Notes: generated by a model from the sequence alone, not told the origin. A stretch of 64,000 nucleotides of DNA from Ralstonia pickettii DTP0602 (GCA_000471925.1 CP006667.1:372001-436000), one strand, 5' to 3'. Shown: positions 10,360 through 20,327, numbered from the stretch's first letter. Made by a program: numbers and translations.

Positions 10360-11891
10360 AAAAGCACGCCATTGCAGCGATGGCCGGGCTGTTTGTCGTC
10401 TGCGCCGCTCTCTACGGCGCCTACCGGCTCGGGCTTGCACGGGGAACGCAGTCCGCGCAGACGTCGGCCGTGCCCGGTGCGGAATCCGCCCTTAAAGCCG
10501 GCGACACCGACCCCCGAACCGGCAAGAAGATCCTGTACTGGCACGATCCCATGGTGCCCGGCCAGCGCTTCGACAAACCGGGCAAGTCCCCATTCATGGA
10601 CATGCAGCTGGTGCCGGTCTACGCGGACGGTGATGGCGGCGGGAGTGGTGTCACGGTGGACAGCCACGTCGCCCAGAACCTGGGTATTCGCACGGCCGAG
10701 GTCAAGTCCGGGCGGCTGGGCGCCGTGCTCCAGGCGCCCGGCAATGTCGCCATCGACGAGCGCAGCGTGCGCGTGATCCAGGCGCGCACCAACGCCTTCG
10801 TCCAGCAGGTTGCGGTCAGGGCCACCCTCGACCCCGTCCGGCGGGGCCAGCCGCTGGCGACCTTGTATTCGCCCGACTGGGTCGCGGCCCAGGAGGAGTT
10901 TCTTGCCGTCTCGCGCATGGCGGCGGGCGAGCATTCTGGCGACCTGCGCGGTGCCGCAAGGGCCCGCATGCTGCAGGCGGGCATGACGCCGGACCAGGTC
11001 CGCGCGGTGGAGTCCTCGGGCAAGCTGCAGCCCAATCTTGCCGTCGTGAGCCCGGTCGATGGGCTCGTGACCGAGGTGGGGGTGCGCGAGGGCATGACCG
11101 TCTCGCCTGGCATGACCCTCTTCCGCCTGGCCGACCTCAGCCAGGTGTGGGTGATTGCCGAGATCCCGTCGGGGCAGGCCGGCGCGATCCGCCCTGGCGT
11201 CGGGGCCAGGGTACAGCCGGGCGGCGCGGCCGATGCCATCGCCGGCAAGGTCGACGCCATCCTCCCCGACGTCAATCCGGCGACACGAACGGTCAGGGCC
11301 CGCATTGTCCTGCCCAACAAGGGCAGGCAGCTGTTGCCGGGGATGTTCGTGACGGTCAGCTTTGACAGCGGCGCCGGAAAGGACGCGCTGCTGATCCCGG
11401 CGGAGTCGGTCATTCGCACAGGGCAGCGCAACATCGTCATGGTGGATGCAGGCAAGGCGGGCTTTGTCGCGACCGAAATCAAGACCGGCCAAGAGGCCGA
11501 GGGCATGGTCGAGGTGCTGGACGGACTGAAGCCGGGGCAGAAAGTGGTCACGTCCGGCCAGTTCCTGCTCGACTCTGAAGCCAGCCTGCGCGGCACCGCC
11601 GCACGCATGTCGACCGCGCCTGCGGCGCCGGCCGTGCCGGCCGCCGAGCATGAAGGCACCGGCCGCATCGAAGCCGTGAACGGCGCCGAGAGCGTCACGA
11701 TCTCGCACGGTCCGATTCCGTCGGCACAGTGGGGCGCGATGACCATGGACTTCGCCGCGCCACCAACGGGCCTGCCCAACGGACTGAAGGCAGGCGACAA
11801 CATCCGCTTCCGCTTTCATCTCGACAACGATGGCGTGGCCAGGCTGTCGTCGGTCGAGCCGGCAGCCAGCGCCCAAGGGAGCCGGCAATGA
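10356..11891 (+). CDS. cusB: Copper/silver efflux periplasmic adaptor with a fused CusF-like domain
   Basis: CusB is the membrane fusion protein joining CusA to CusC and delivering Cu(I)/Ag(I). The 511-residue protein has an N-terminal anchor, then the heavy-metal-binding segment [18 protein letters not shown] and [10 protein letters not shown] whose methionines match the metal site of E. coli CusB. The lipoyl/barrel-sandwich and beta-barrel domains follow. After about residue 430 an extra domain reads as Cus[21 protein letters not shown] and [10 protein letters not shown], with His451, Trp459, Met462 and Met464 in the spacing of the CusF Cu(I) site. E. coli CusB lacks this domain. Both ends overlap neighbours by ATGA. 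Confidence 0.93.
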   Translation: MKKHAIAAMAGLFVVCAALYGAYRLGLARGTQSAQTSAVPGAESALKAGDTDPRTGKKILYWHDPMVPGQRFDKPGKSPFMDMQLVPVYADGDGGGSGVTVDSHVAQNLGIRTAEVKSGRLGAVLQAPGNVAIDERSVRVIQARTNAFVQQVAVRATLDPVRRGQPLATLYSPDWVAAQEEFLAVSRMAAGEHSGDLRGAARARMLQAGMTPDQVRAVESSGKLQPNLAVVSPVDGLVTEVGVREGMTVSPGMTLFRLADLSQVWVIAEIPSGQAGAIRPGVGARVQPGGAADAIAGKVDAILPDVNPATRTVRARIVLPNKGRQLLPGMFVTVSFDSGAGKDALLIPAESVIRTGQRNIVMVDAGKAGFVATEIKTGQEAEGMVEVLDGLKPGQKVVTSGQFLLDSEASLRGTAARMSTAPAAPAVPAAEHEGTGRIEAVNGAESVTISHGPIPSAQWGAMTMDFAAPPTGLPNGLKAGDNIRFRFHLDNDGVARLSSVEPAASAQGSRQ

Positions 11892-14800
11892 TCGCGCGCC
11901 TGATCCTGGCCTCGATTCGCCACCGCTTCCTCGTGCTGCTGGCCACGGTCCTGCTGACCGCATGGGGCCTGTGGGCCGTGCGCAGCACGCCGCTCGACGC
12001 CCTGCCTGACCTGTCCGACGTGCAGGTCATCATCCGCACGCCGTTTCCCGGCCAGGCGCCGCAGATCGTCGAGAACCAGGTCACGTATCCGCTGACCACC
12101 ACGATGATGTCGGTACCCGGCGCCAGGACGGTGCGAGGCTATTCTTTCTTCGGCGATTCCTTTGTCTACGTGCTGTTCGAGGATGGCACCGACCTGTACT
12201 GGGCGCGCTCGCGCGTGCTGGAATACCTGAACCAGGTGCAATCCCGCCTGCCCGCGGCGGCCAGGCCGGCGCTGGGGCCCGACGCCACCGGCGTCGGCTG
12301 GATCTACGAGTACGCGCTGGTGGACAAGACCGGCCAGCATGACCTCGGCCAGTTGCGCGCACTGCAGGACTGGTTCCTGCGCTTCGAGCTCAAATCGCTG
12401 CCCAACGTCGCCGAGGTCGCGTCGCTCGGCGGCATGGTGAAGCAGTTCCAGGTCGTGCTGATGCCGGACCGGATGCGCGCCTACAACCTGTCGCAAGGCA
12501 AGGTGCTGGCTGCGCTCAAAGGCGCCAACCAGGAAGCCGGCGGGTCGGTGCTGGAAATGGGCGAGGCCGAGTACATGGTCCGCGCCAGCGGCTACCTGAA
12601 GACGCTCGACGACTTCCGGCAGATCCCGCTGGTGACCAGCGACGCCGGGATTCCGGTGCGGCTGGGCGATGTCGCTACCGTGCAGCTCGGTCCGGAGACG
12701 CGGCGCGGCATCGCCGAACTCGATGGCCAGGGCGAGGTTGCCGGCGGCGTCATCGTGATGCGCTCGGGCAAGAACGCGCTGGAAACCATCGAGGCGGTCA
12801 AGGCCAGGCTCGCCACGCTGCAGAAGAGCCTGCCGGCCGGCGTGCAGATCGTGAGCACCTACGACCGCTCCGCGCTGATACACCGCGCGGTGCAAAACCT
12901 GACCCACAAGCTGGTCGAAGAGTTCATCGTTGTCGCGCTGGTCTGCCTGCTGTTCCTGTTCCACCTGCGTTCCGCGCTGGTGGCCATCGTCTCGCTGCCG
13001 CTGGGTGTGCTGGCGGCCTTCCTGGTGATGCGCTACCAGGGCATCAACGCCAACATCATGTCACTGGGCGGCATCGCCATTGCCATCGGTGCCATGGTCG
13101 ATGCCGCGGTCGTCATGATCGAGAACGCGCACAAGCACCTGGAGCACTGGCATACGGACCAACCCGGCCGCAAGCTGACGGGCAGCGAGCGCTGGAGCGT
13201 GATCGGGCAAGCGGCGGCCGAGGTGGGACCGGCGCTGTTCTTCTCGCTGCTGATCATCACGCTGTCGTTTATCCCGGTATTTACGCTGGAGGCGCAGGAG
13301 GGCCGGTTGTTCTCGCCGCTGGCCTTTACCAAGACCTATTCAATGGCGGCGGCGGCAGGCCTGTCGGTAACGCTGGTCCCGGTGCTGATGGGCTACCTGA
13401 TCCGCGGCCGGATTCCGTCGGAGCAGTCCAATCCGTTGAGCCGATGGCTGATCCGCGCCTATCGCCCGGTGCTGGCGCGGGTGCTGGCCTGGCCCAAGAC
13501 CACCCTGGCGATCGCCGCGGTGCTGCTAGCCGCGACGGCGTGGCCGGCCATGCGAATCGGCGGCGAGTTCATGCCGCCGCTCGACGAGGGCGACTTGCTC
13601 TATATGCCGTCGGCGTTGCCGGGGCTATCCGCCGGCAAAGCGGCGCAGTTGCTGCAACAGACCGATCGCCTGATCAGGACCGTGCCGGAGGTGGCAACCG
13701 TATTCGGCAAGGCAGGCCGCGCCGATACCGCGACCGATCCGGCGCCACTGGAGATGTTCGAGACCACCATCCAGTTCAAGCCGCGCGACCAGTGGCGTGC
13801 CGGCATGACCACCGACAAGCTGGTGGAGGAACTCGACCGCGTGGTGAAGGTGCCGGGTTTGTCCAATATCTGGGTGCCGCCGATCCGCAACCGGATCGAC
13901 ATGCTGGCCACCGGCATCAAGAGCCCAGTCGGGATCAAGGTGGCGGGCGCCGACCTGAGGGAGATCGACCGCCTGGCGACGCGCATCGAGGAGGCCGTCA
14001 AGACCGTGCCGGGCGTCACGTCGGCGCTGGCCGAGCGCCTGGCGGGCGGGCGCTACGTCGACATCGATATCGACCGGCTGGCAGCCGCCAGGTACGGCCT
14101 CAATATCGCGGACGTGCAGAGCGTGGTCTCGTCGGCCATCGGCGGCGACAATGTGGGCGAGGTGGTCGACGGCCTGGCGCGCTTCCCCATCAATGTCCGC
14201 TATCCGCGCGATTACCGCGATTCGGTGGAGCAATTGCGCAGCCTGCCCATCGTCACCGACAGGGGCCAGCAGATCGTGCTGTCCGACGTGGCGCGCATCC
14301 AGGTGGTGCAGGGGCCGCCGATGCTGCGCAGCGAGAACGCCCGCCTGTCCGGCTGGGTGTACGTCGACATCCGCGGGCGCGACCTGCGTTCGGCCGTCCA
14401 CGATATGCAGGCCGCCGTCGCCAGGGTGGTCCCGATGCCGGCCGGCTACTCAGTGAGTTGGTCGGGGCAGTTCGAATACCTGGAGCGGGCAGCCGCCAGG
14501 CTGAAGGTGGTGGTGCCGTTCACGCTGCTGATCATCTTCGTGCTGCTTTACCTGGTGTTCGGCCGTCTCGATGAAGCGCTGCTGATCATGGGCACGCTGC
14601 CGCTGGCGCTGATCGGCGGCTTCTGGCTGCTTTACCTGCTCGGCTACAACCTGTCGGTTGCCGGCGTGGTCGGCTTTATCGCGCTGGCAGGCGTGGCGGC
14701 GGAATTCGGCGTCATCATGCTCCTCTACCTGAAGCAGGCATGGACCGCGCGCGAGGCTCGGGGCGACGCCAGCCTGTCCGCGCTGCTTGACGCCATCCAG

Positions 14801-15058
14801 GAAGGCGCAGTGCTGCGCGTGCGCCCCAAGGCCATGACCGTCGCCGTCATCCTTGCCGGCCTGCTGCCGATCATGTGGTCGCATGGCACCGGCTCGGAGG
14901 TCATGCAGCGTATTGCAGCGCCGATGGTCGGCGGCATGCTTACGGCGCCTTTGCTTTCGTTGTTCGTGGTGCCGGCGGTGTACCTGCTGCTACGTCGGCG
15001 CCACATCACAACGCCTTCTGGTTCCACCCATCCTTCACTTCAACGGAAACCGCAATGA
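11888..15058 (+). CDS. cusA: Copper/silver efflux RND transporter
   Basis: CusA is the proton-driven inner membrane RND pump that exports Cu(I)/Ag(I). The 1056-residue product has 12 predicted helices and two large periplasmic loops. The heavy-metal-efflux signature [20 protein letters not shown] in helix 4 places the proton-relay Asp at residue 405. The methionine triad that binds Cu(I) in E. coli CusA is conserved at identical numbers: Met573 (LLYMPS), Met623 (PLEMFE) and Met672 (RIDMLATG). This argues for copper/silver rather than Co/Zn/Cd (CzcA type). It overlaps cusB and cusF by ATGA. Confidence 0.96.
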   Translation: MIARLILASIRHRFLVLLATVLLTAWGLWAVRSTPLDALPDLSDVQVIIRTPFPGQAPQIVENQVTYPLTTTMMSVPGARTVRGYSFFGDSFVYVLFEDGTDLYWARSRVLEYLNQVQSRLPAAARPALGPDATGVGWIYEYALVDKTGQHDLGQLRALQDWFLRFELKSLPNVAEVASLGGMVKQFQVVLMPDRMRAYNLSQGKVLAALKGANQEAGGSVLEMGEAEYMVRASGYLKTLDDFRQIPLVTSDAGIPVRLGDVATVQLGPETRRGIAELDGQGEVAGGVIVMRSGKNALETIEAVKARLATLQKSLPAGVQIVSTYDRSALIHRAVQNLTHKLVEEFIVVALVCLLFLFHLRSALVAIVSLPLGVLAAFLVMRYQGINANIMSLGGIAIAIGAMVDAAVVMIENAHKHLEHWHTDQPGRKLTGSERWSVIGQAAAEVGPALFFSLLIITLSFIPVFTLEAQEGRLFSPLAFTKTYSMAAAAGLSVTLVPVLMGYLIRGRIPSEQSNPLSRWLIRAYRPVLARVLAWPKTTLAIAAVLLAATAWPAMRIGGEFMPPLDEGDLLYMPSALPGLSAGKAAQLLQQTDRLIRTVPEVATVFGKAGRADTATDPAPLEMFETTIQFKPRDQWRAGMTTDKLVEELDRVVKVPGLSNIWVPPIRNRIDMLATGIKSPVGIKVAGADLREIDRLATRIEEAVKTVPGVTSALAERLAGGRYVDIDIDRLAAARYGLNIADVQSVVSSAIGGDNVGEVVDGLARFPINVRYPRDYRDSVEQLRSLPIVTDRGQQIVLSDVARIQVVQGPPMLRSENARLSGWVYVDIRGRDLRSAVHDMQAAVARVVPMPAGYSVSWSGQFEYLERAAARLKVVVPFTLLIIFVLLYLVFGRLDEALLIMGTLPLALIGGFWLLYLLGYNLSVAGVVGFIALAGVAAEFGVIMLLYLKQAWTAREARGDASLSALLDAIQEGAVLRVRPKAMTVAVILAGLLPIMWSHGTGSEVMQRIAAPMVGGMLTAPLLSLFVVPAVYLLLRRRHITTPSGSTHPSLQRKPQ

Positions 15059-15393
15059 AATCCGCCAAGACTCTCGCATTCGTACTGGCTTTCGCCACCA
15101 TGCCGGCCGCATTCGCGGCGGGCTCGATGGGCGGCATGGACATGAAGCCGTCCGCCTCCTCGCAACCGGCGCCGCAACCCGTGGCGGCCGAGATCAGGAA
15201 GATCGATGTGCAGGCCGGCAAGGTCACGCTGAAGCATGGTCCTATCGCCAACCTCGGAATGGGCCCGATGACCATGGCATTTCCGGTCAAGGACCGCGCT
15301 TCGCTGAAGAACTTCAAGGAGGGCGATGCGGTATCGGCAACCTTCGACAGCGTCGACGGAAAACCGACTGTCGTAGAGATGCAGCACAAGTAA
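15055..15393 (+). CDS. cusF: Periplasmic copper-binding protein, CusF-like
   Basis: This 112-residue protein has a signal peptide (ending PAAFAAG) and a Met-rich mature N-terminus ([10 protein letters not shown]). The OB-fold core holds a Cu(I) site with His61, Met72 and Met74 ([14 protein letters not shown]). In E. coli CusF a Trp caps the copper; here the equivalent position (eight residues after the His) is Met69 in NLGMGPMTM. The fused domain of CusB in the same operon keeps the Trp. CusF hands Cu(I) to CusB. It is the last gene of the operon, and its start overlaps the cusA stop. Confidence 0.9.
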   Translation: MKSAKTLAFVLAFATMPAAFAAGSMGGMDMKPSASSQPAPQPVAAEIRKIDVQAGKVTLKHGPIANLGMGPMTMAFPVKDRASLKNFKEGDAVSATFDSVDGKPTVVEMQHK

Positions 15394-15396
15394 ATC

Positions 15397-15448
15397 GCGG
15401 GGGTGACGTGCAACCGCTGCGGAGAGCGGTTGTGCAGCGCTCCCCCGC
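15397..15448. terminator. Bidirectional hairpin between convergent cusF and GH128 genes
   Basis: A nested hairpin fills the whole 55-base gap: outer arms GCGGGGG (15397-15403) and CCCCCGC (15442-15448), inner arms AACCGCT (15412-15418) and AGCGGTT (15425-15431). There is no long T-run, so it may act as a bidirectional block or mRNA 3' end rather than a textbook terminator. Confidence 0.55.
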
Positions 15449-16396
15449 TCAGTACGGCAGACTGAGGTAATACCGCCCAAGCTCCGTCAGTGCTCCATCG
15501 GCGGCCAGCAGGCTGGTGAAATGGACGTCATGGCTCCACCTGCCCGTGAACCACGCGTACCGGAACACGTCAGCGCGCTGTTCGCACGTCGCCACCATCT
15601 CCTGCATCTGCCGCTTCTGCTTGTCCAGCGTGTCGATCTGCGCGCCGTCGTTGCCTGCGTGCCAGTTGGCAAACTCCGTGACCCAGAACGGCTTGCCGTA
15701 CTTGGCCAGGCGATCGAGCTGGCCGCCGAGGCCATAGTCGTACCAGTGGAAGGCGAGGTAATCGATGCGTGGGTCGCGGTTGCCGTTGGCGGCACGATAC
15801 GCAGCGTAGAACGCATCCAGCCACGCTACCGGGTCTTCATAGCCTGGCATCGTTCCCCATGTGATCGCGGGGCCAACCAGTTTCACGCCGGTGCGAGCGG
15901 CGATGCTCTCGTAGCGGGGCCATGCGGCGGCGGCGGCGGCCGGCGAGAGATTGGCCTGGTCGAGCAGGTTCGGCTCATTCATCAGCAGCAGGTACCGGAT
16001 ACCCGGACGGGCAAGCAGGTAAGCCTCGACGGCGACGGCGTCGAAGTTGTCGTTCCAGAGCATGGGAATGTAGTCCATGCCGTAGGCGGACCTGGCATCG
16101 GCAGGCGCCGCGCCGTTCGGCTGCGAGGCCCAGTTGTACCACCATGAAACGCCGGGGGCCAGGGCGGCAAAGTCGGCCGCGCTGGCGAGATCGTAGGCGA
16201 TGCCTCGCTTGGCGCTCTTGCCGGTCGCCGGTGTCGAAGCAGGGGGCGTGGTGGGCGCCATGACCGGTGGCGTGCCTCCATTGCTGTCGTTGCCATTCTT
16301 CGTGGTGTTGTCTTCCCCGCCACCGCCGCACGCGGCGAGTGCGAATGCCATCATTACTGCCAGCAGGCAGTGGCCAATACGTTTGCGCACGCTCAT
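15449..16396 (-). CDS. Lipoprotein glycoside hydrolase, GH128-like (Glyco_hydro_cc)
   Basis: The 315-residue product carries a lipoprotein signal ending LAAC with Cys23 as the lipidated residue, then a Gly/Asn/Pro/Thr linker. From about residue 64 a TIM-barrel domain follows: GVSWWYNW, DYIPMLWN, YLLLMNEPN with Glu141 as likely acid/base, LAFHWYDY, and FWVTEFANWHAG with Glu241 as likely nucleophile. This motif order is that of GH128/Glyco_hydro_cc proteins, several of which hydrolyse beta-1,3-glucans. It would sit in the outer membrane or at the cell surface. It is downstream of the di-heme gene in the same direction, separated by 89 bases. Confidence 0.8.
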   Translation of the reverse strand: MSVRKRIGHCLLAVMMAFALAACGGGGEDNTTKNGNDSNGGTPPVMAPTTPPASTPATGKSAKRGIAYDLASAADFAALAPGVSWWYNWASQPNGAAPADARSAYGMDYIPMLWNDNFDAVAVEAYLLARPGIRYLLLMNEPNLLDQANLSPAAAAAAWPRYESIAARTGVKLVGPAITWGTMPGYEDPVAWLDAFYAAYRAANGNRDPRIDYLAFHWYDYGLGGQLDRLAKYGKPFWVTEFANWHAGNDGAQIDTLDKQKRQMQEMVATCEQRADVFRYAWFTGRWSHDVHFTSLLAADGALTELGRYYLSLPY

Positions 16397-16485
16397 TTGG
16401 AATTCAGGAATGGGATCGGTCTGCGAGACCAGCCGTCACGCTTGTGCACGCCTGCCCGCTCCGGAGAACGGGCAGGCACCCGGGA

Positions 16486-18648
16486 TTACAGCGACTGCAG
16501 GAACGCCGCGATGGCATTGCGGTCAGCCTTCGGCAGCGCTTCAAAGCGCGTCCGGCTGTCCGTTGCCTCGCCACCGTGCCACAGGATCGCTTCCAGCAGG
16601 TTGCGCGCGCGGCCGTCGTGGAGCAGGCGCACGTTCTGGTCGCCGCCCTGGACGAAGCGCAGCGAGCCGATGCCCCACAGCGGCGCGGTACGCCATTGGC
16701 TCGGATAGGCGCGCCCCTCGCTGAGGGAGTCGGCCAGGCCGGGGCCCATGTCGTGCAGCAGCAGGTCGCTGTACGGATGGATGGTCTGTTCGCGCAGCTC
16801 GGCAAACGGGTGCGTGTTGCCGGTTTTCATGGTCGGGGTGTGGCAGGCCACGCACCGGACTTGCGCGAACAGCTCGCTGCCGCGCGCGATCTGCGCGGGA
16901 TTCACGTCATGCTCCGGCGACACCCGGATGCCATCCGGGAAGCCGCTGCGCAGGCTGCGCTGGGCCGGCACGCCGATCAGCGACAGGTAGTGCGACAGGC
17001 GCTGCAGCTCGGTTTCATTGACCGCGGTGGGCGCGGTCGAGCCGCGGCAATCCGGTGCGCCGCGCTGGCAACCCCGGTCCGGGAAGACCGGAGAGGTCAC
17101 GCCCATGTCCTTCAGCAGCGCGTCCGCGACCTGTTGCCTGAGGCTTCCCTTCGAGGCCTTCCAGCCGAAGCGCCCAAGATGGGTCTTGCCAGTCTCCGGA
17201 TCGACGACCCAGTTCGGAATGCCCCGCACGCCGTCGCCATTGGCATCGTTCGGGTCGGCCAGCGCCAGGATGGTGGGCTCGGCAACGGCCTCGAGCAGGC
17301 CCATGCCGATCACCTGCGGCGCCTGGCGCGTCGAGAAGCGCGCCGGCACCGGTCCCTTGAACGCATAGACCGGCTTGACCAGTTCCACCTTCTCGCCATC
17401 GGGCAAGGTGCGCACCGTGGTCTCGTACGACTGCACGGTCACGTCATAGGCAGGCGCAGCGGGATCCTGCGCGTGCTGCTGCACGTTGTGGCCGTAGACG
17501 GGATCGGCCTTGCCGTCGGCCGTGGCGGTCAGGAACGAAAGCGTATCGAGCTTGGCGCCGATGCCCGCGGCCACGCTGCGGCCATTGTTGGTATGGCACT
17601 CGATACAGCGCGGCTGGTTGTAGCGTGGGCCGAGCTGGCCGATGTGCGCGGTGAATTTCGGATTGTCGACATCGTGTTCCGAGTGCGTGCCGTCCAGGAA
17701 CGAGGTGTGGAACAGGCGCCGGCCCTCGACAAAGCGCTGGGTGTTGGCGATGCCGATATTGTTCGCCATCTGCTGGAACACCCGCATCGGTTCTTCCGAG
17801 TAGTTGTACGAGATGCTGGCCTGGCCGCCGAGCAGCGTCTCGTCAGGCAGGACCTCGGAGTCCAGGTTCGGGACGATGCCGTACCACGGCCGCATGCCGA
17901 CGCCCACGACGTAGAGCTGCTCGAACGAGTAGTAGCGGCTGCCGCCGCCATCGACCACCGGATCGCGCTTGAGCCTGGGTGCCGGCGCCAGCTCGATCCT
18001 GTCGCCGATCTTCAGCGTACTGTGCGGATCGGTACGCCAGTTGGAATCGACCACCATCATGCAATCCTCGCGCGGCTGCCCCTCGCGGCAGATCGGCAGG
18101 CCGCCTTCCTTCGGATTGTTGAACCCGAAGTTCAGCGCCCAGCCGTAGTCGCGCACGTTGGGATCGAGCACATTGCGGAACAGGCTGAAGGTGGTGCCGT
18201 CGAAGATGCCCTGGTTCACCCGCAGATAAATCTCGATGCGCTGGCGCCCGGCCGGCACATGGTCGCGGATCTCGAGGCCGAAGGTGCGGTTCTGGAAGTA
18301 GAAGGTGGGGAAGGTCAGGTAACGGCCCGGACCCGCATCGGGGGCGTCCCACGGCTCGCCGCGTTCGCGTGCGTGGCGCTCGGTCGGGCGCGAGCCCATC
18401 AGCGTGACCAGCGTGCCGTCAGGTTCGCGGTACTGGATCTGCTCCATCAGCGGCGTATCGGCCGCGAACAATGGCGTATAGCCCAGCGGCTCCTGCACGG
18501 GTGGTGGTGGTGGCGGTGTCGAAGCACTGTCACCGCCACCACCACCGCAGGCGGTTGCCAGCAGTATTGCAGCCAGCATCGAGACCGACGCGCGCACGGC
18601 GCGGGATGCCGCGCTGCCAGGCGCGCGGCATTGAGCAAGGAACTTCAT
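16486..18648 (-). CDS. Di-heme oxidoreductase family lipoprotein (DHOR/DUF1111 type)
   Basis: This 720-residue protein has a lipoprotein signal (LLATAC, then a Gly run) and two c-type heme motifs, CIECH at Cys348 and CVACH at Cys599. The C-terminal part from about residue 320 matches the di-heme, peroxidase-like oxidoreductase family PF06537: GLLEAV, DPNDANGDGVRGIPN with a possible calcium site, GRFGWKAS, ELREQTIHPYSDLLLHDMG and GDQNVRLLHDGRARNLLEAI. About 300 upstream residues form a beta-rich domain I cannot name. The reaction is unknown. AGAGGGG precedes the ATG. A perfect 18-bp inverted repeat lies about 90 bases upstream. Confidence 0.82.
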   Translation of the reverse strand: MKFLAQCRAPGSAASRAVRASVSMLAAILLATACGGGGGDSASTPPPPPPVQEPLGYTPLFAADTPLMEQIQYREPDGTLVTLMGSRPTERHARERGEPWDAPDAGPGRYLTFPTFYFQNRTFGLEIRDHVPAGRQRIEIYLRVNQGIFDGTTFSLFRNVLDPNVRDYGWALNFGFNNPKEGGLPICREGQPREDCMMVVDSNWRTDPHSTLKIGDRIELAPAPRLKRDPVVDGGGSRYYSFEQLYVVGVGMRPWYGIVPNLDSEVLPDETLLGGQASISYNYSEEPMRVFQQMANNIGIANTQRFVEGRRLFHTSFLDGTHSEHDVDNPKFTAHIGQLGPRYNQPRCIECHTNNGRSVAAGIGAKLDTLSFLTATADGKADPVYGHNVQQHAQDPAAPAYDVTVQSYETTVRTLPDGEKVELVKPVYAFKGPVPARFSTRQAPQVIGMGLLEAVAEPTILALADPNDANGDGVRGIPNWVVDPETGKTHLGRFGWKASKGSLRQQVADALLKDMGVTSPVFPDRGCQRGAPDCRGSTAPTAVNETELQRLSHYLSLIGVPAQRSLRSGFPDGIRVSPEHDVNPAQIARGSELFAQVRCVACHTPTMKTGNTHPFAELREQTIHPYSDLLLHDMGPGLADSLSEGRAYPSQWRTAPLWGIGSLRFVQGGDQNVRLLHDGRARNLLEAILWHGGEATDSRTRFEALPKADRNAIAAFLQSL

Positions 18649-18738
18649 GTTTTGACCCCTCTTTTTCTTTTTGTGAAACGCATGATCGATGTACGACTCT
18701 TATGCGGGCGCGCGAACGTCGTGCGCCCGCGGCCGTCG

Positions 18739-18780
18739 AGGATGATGATTGACATCTAAATGGATGTCAATCATCATCCT
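18739..18780. repeat. Perfect 18-bp inverted repeat upstream of the di-heme lipoprotein gene
   Basis: The left arm (18739-18756, reading AGGATGATGATTGACATC) and right arm (18763-18780) are exact complements around the spacer TAAATG. It lies 91-132 bases upstream of the di-heme gene start and 119 bases after the stop of the upstream TetR gene, both on the minus strand. It is symmetric enough to be a regulator-binding palindrome or an RNA hairpin; no T-run follows on either side beyond three bases. Confidence 0.85.
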
Positions 18781-18898
18781 TTCGCGCGAATCAAGCGTGC
18801 GGGATCAATGAGGTATGCGCATGAAGCGCGCCGGGGATCTTCGTGAGAGGAGGGGCCGACGGAATGCTGAAGCGCAGACGCGGCCCTTAGGGACCTGC

Positions 18899-19477
18899 TT
18901 AGTCGTCCGTGGCGGACGCCGAATCGAACTGCGCGAGCAGGAATTCCTGTACCGAGGCCAGTATCTTTCCCGACAGCGCTGGATCATCCACCGCCCGAGC
19001 CAGGCCAAGCGCGCCGACCATGGTGCTCAGGGCGACGATCGCTCCGGCATCGTGGCCAGCATCGTCAGCAGCGGCCAGCAGCCCGCCGATAGTTCCCAGG
19101 CTCTTGCGTACCTGCTCGGTATATAGCGCGCGCGCCTCCTCGTTGGCGCGGCCCATGTCGTTGACCACCGCCGCAACGGCGCAGCCGTTGCCCGGAGAGT
19201 CGCGGTGCCTCTTGCTCAGGTACGCCGACACCATCGCCTCGAAGTTGGCTCGCGCGGCCGAGCGTGCCTGGGTGCTTGCGAAAGCAGAGGCAAGGGCTTC
19301 GGCGACCAGTTCGTCGCGGGATTCGAAATGCTTGTAAAAGCCCCCGTGCGTCAGGCCAACCTCCTTCATCAGGTTGGCGATGCTCAGCCCTTCCAGGCCA
19401 TGCTCGCATAAACGCCGCGCGGCAACCTCCACGATGCGCTCATGCGTCTGCTGCTTCTGCGATTGCGAATGCCCCAT
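18899..19477 (-). CDS. TetR/AcrR-family transcriptional regulator
   Basis: The 192-residue protein has the TetR N-terminal helix-turn-helix: THERIVEVAARRLCEHGLEG (about residues 10-30), then SIANLMKEVGLTHGGFYKHF, ending with RDEL. The C-terminal ligand domain is of the type that contains GCAVAAVVNDM. The start at 19477 follows AGAGGA and matches family N-termini; the frame is open 60 bases further upstream. The ligand is unknown. It could regulate the di-heme/GH128 genes downstream or the VOC gene upstream. Confidence 0.88.
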   Translation of the reverse strand: MGHSQSQKQQTHERIVEVAARRLCEHGLEGLSIANLMKEVGLTHGGFYKHFESRDELVAEALASAFASTQARSAARANFEAMVSAYLSKRHRDSPGNGCAVAAVVNDMGRANEEARALYTEQVRKSLGTIGGLLAAADDAGHDAGAIVALSTMVGALGLARAVDDPALSGKILASVQEFLLAQFDSASATDD

Positions 19478-19594
19478 TCCTCTTGCGTCATTTGATGGTT
19501 CGCGGCCGAGGCGGCCGGTGCCGGCTGATGATAGCACCCGATTACCCCTGAATTTCTGCCAGTTTTCGCGGAATGGGACACAGCTCGCATGGTG

Positions 19595-19978
19595 TCAGGC
19601 CGGCATGCGATGCAACGCGCACAGCTTGTTGCCATCCGGATCGCGCATGTAGGCGAGATACAACGCCCCGGCCGGGGTGTTGCGGATGCCGGGCGGATCC
19701 TCGACCGATGTGCCGCCATTGGCCAGGCCGGCGGCGTGCCAGCGCTCGATCTGCTCGGCCGACTGGCAGGCAAAGCCGACGGTGCCACCGTTGGCATGCG
19801 TGGCCGGCTTCCCGTCGACCGGCGGCGTCACGATGAAAAGGCCGCTGTCGGAGGCGTAGACATAGTCGCCCTTGGGGCGCAGTACCCCTTCGCCATAGCC
19901 GAGCGCACCCAGCACGGCATCGTAGAATTTCTTGGCGCGTTCGAGGTCGTTGGTGCCGACCGCTACATGACTGAACAT
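19595..19978 (-). CDS. VOC family (glyoxalase/dioxygenase fold) protein
   Basis: This 127-residue cytosolic protein has the paired beta-alpha-beta-beta-beta modules of the vicinal oxygen chelate superfamily. It begins MFSHVAVGTNDLERAKKFYD, with a metal-ligand candidate His4, and ends YLAYMRDPDGNKLCALHRM, with the usual DPDGN turn. AGGAG lies upstream of ATG 19978. The reaction is unknown; members include glyoxalases, dioxygenases and antibiotic-binding proteins. It is 117 bases upstream of and codirectional with the TetR gene. Confidence 0.88.
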   Translation of the reverse strand: MFSHVAVGTNDLERAKKFYDAVLGALGYGEGVLRPKGDYVYASDSGLFIVTPPVDGKPATHANGGTVGFACQSAEQIERWHAAGLANGGTSVEDPPGIRNTPAGALYLAYMRDPDGNKLCALHRMPA

Positions 19979-20190
19979 GGTTTTGCTCCTTGCGTGATGG
20001 ACCATCGCCGACGGAAGCCGTCGGGCTACGGCACGTATTTCAAAGGAGCGATGTATCGCGGATGTTGCGGCTGGTGGCTGTTTCTGTTGCCCAACGTATC
20101 GTCGCCGCAGCGGGATACATAGCCATACAAAAGCGGGGCCAAGGCGCGAAGTTGCCCGGCGCGCCTGCGCGGTAGCGTTCCTGGGGGGCC

Positions 20191-20271
20191 TCAGTAGTTC
20201 AACACCACGTTGAGCATCGTCGTGCGCGGATTGCCCACGGGACGCAGGCCTTCCGAACGTTCAGTCCTTAC
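20191..20271 (-). pseudogene. Possible C-terminal remnant of an outer membrane protein
   Basis: On the minus strand an open frame without a start ends at TGA 20191-20193 and reads [22 protein letters not shown] last strand ending in an aromatic residue (VVLNY) preceded by NPRT is the usual end of TonB-dependent receptors and other beta-barrels. Only about 27 codons are readable, so this is a weak call. The rest of the 426-base gap between the VOC gene and the kinase holds only the hairpin at 20290. Confidence 0.25.
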
Positions 20272-20289
20272 CGAATCTATGCAAACCAA

Positions 20290-20327
20290 AGCCCCGGCAA
20301 ACCGCGCTTGCCGGGGCTATTCTTTTT
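20290..20327 (+). terminator. Rho-independent terminator with no plus-strand gene before it
   Basis: AGCCCCGGCAA (20290-20300) pairs perfectly with TTGCCGGGGCT (20308-20318) around a seven-base loop, followed by ATTCTTTTT. No intact plus-strand gene lies upstream, which suggests a lost gene. It insulates the kinase gene. Confidence 0.85.

Noticed and set aside
16267..18759. 830-codon plus-strand open frame across the di-heme gene
   Set aside because: Shadow of the di-heme lipoprotein, which has a signal peptide, hemes and a ribosome site.
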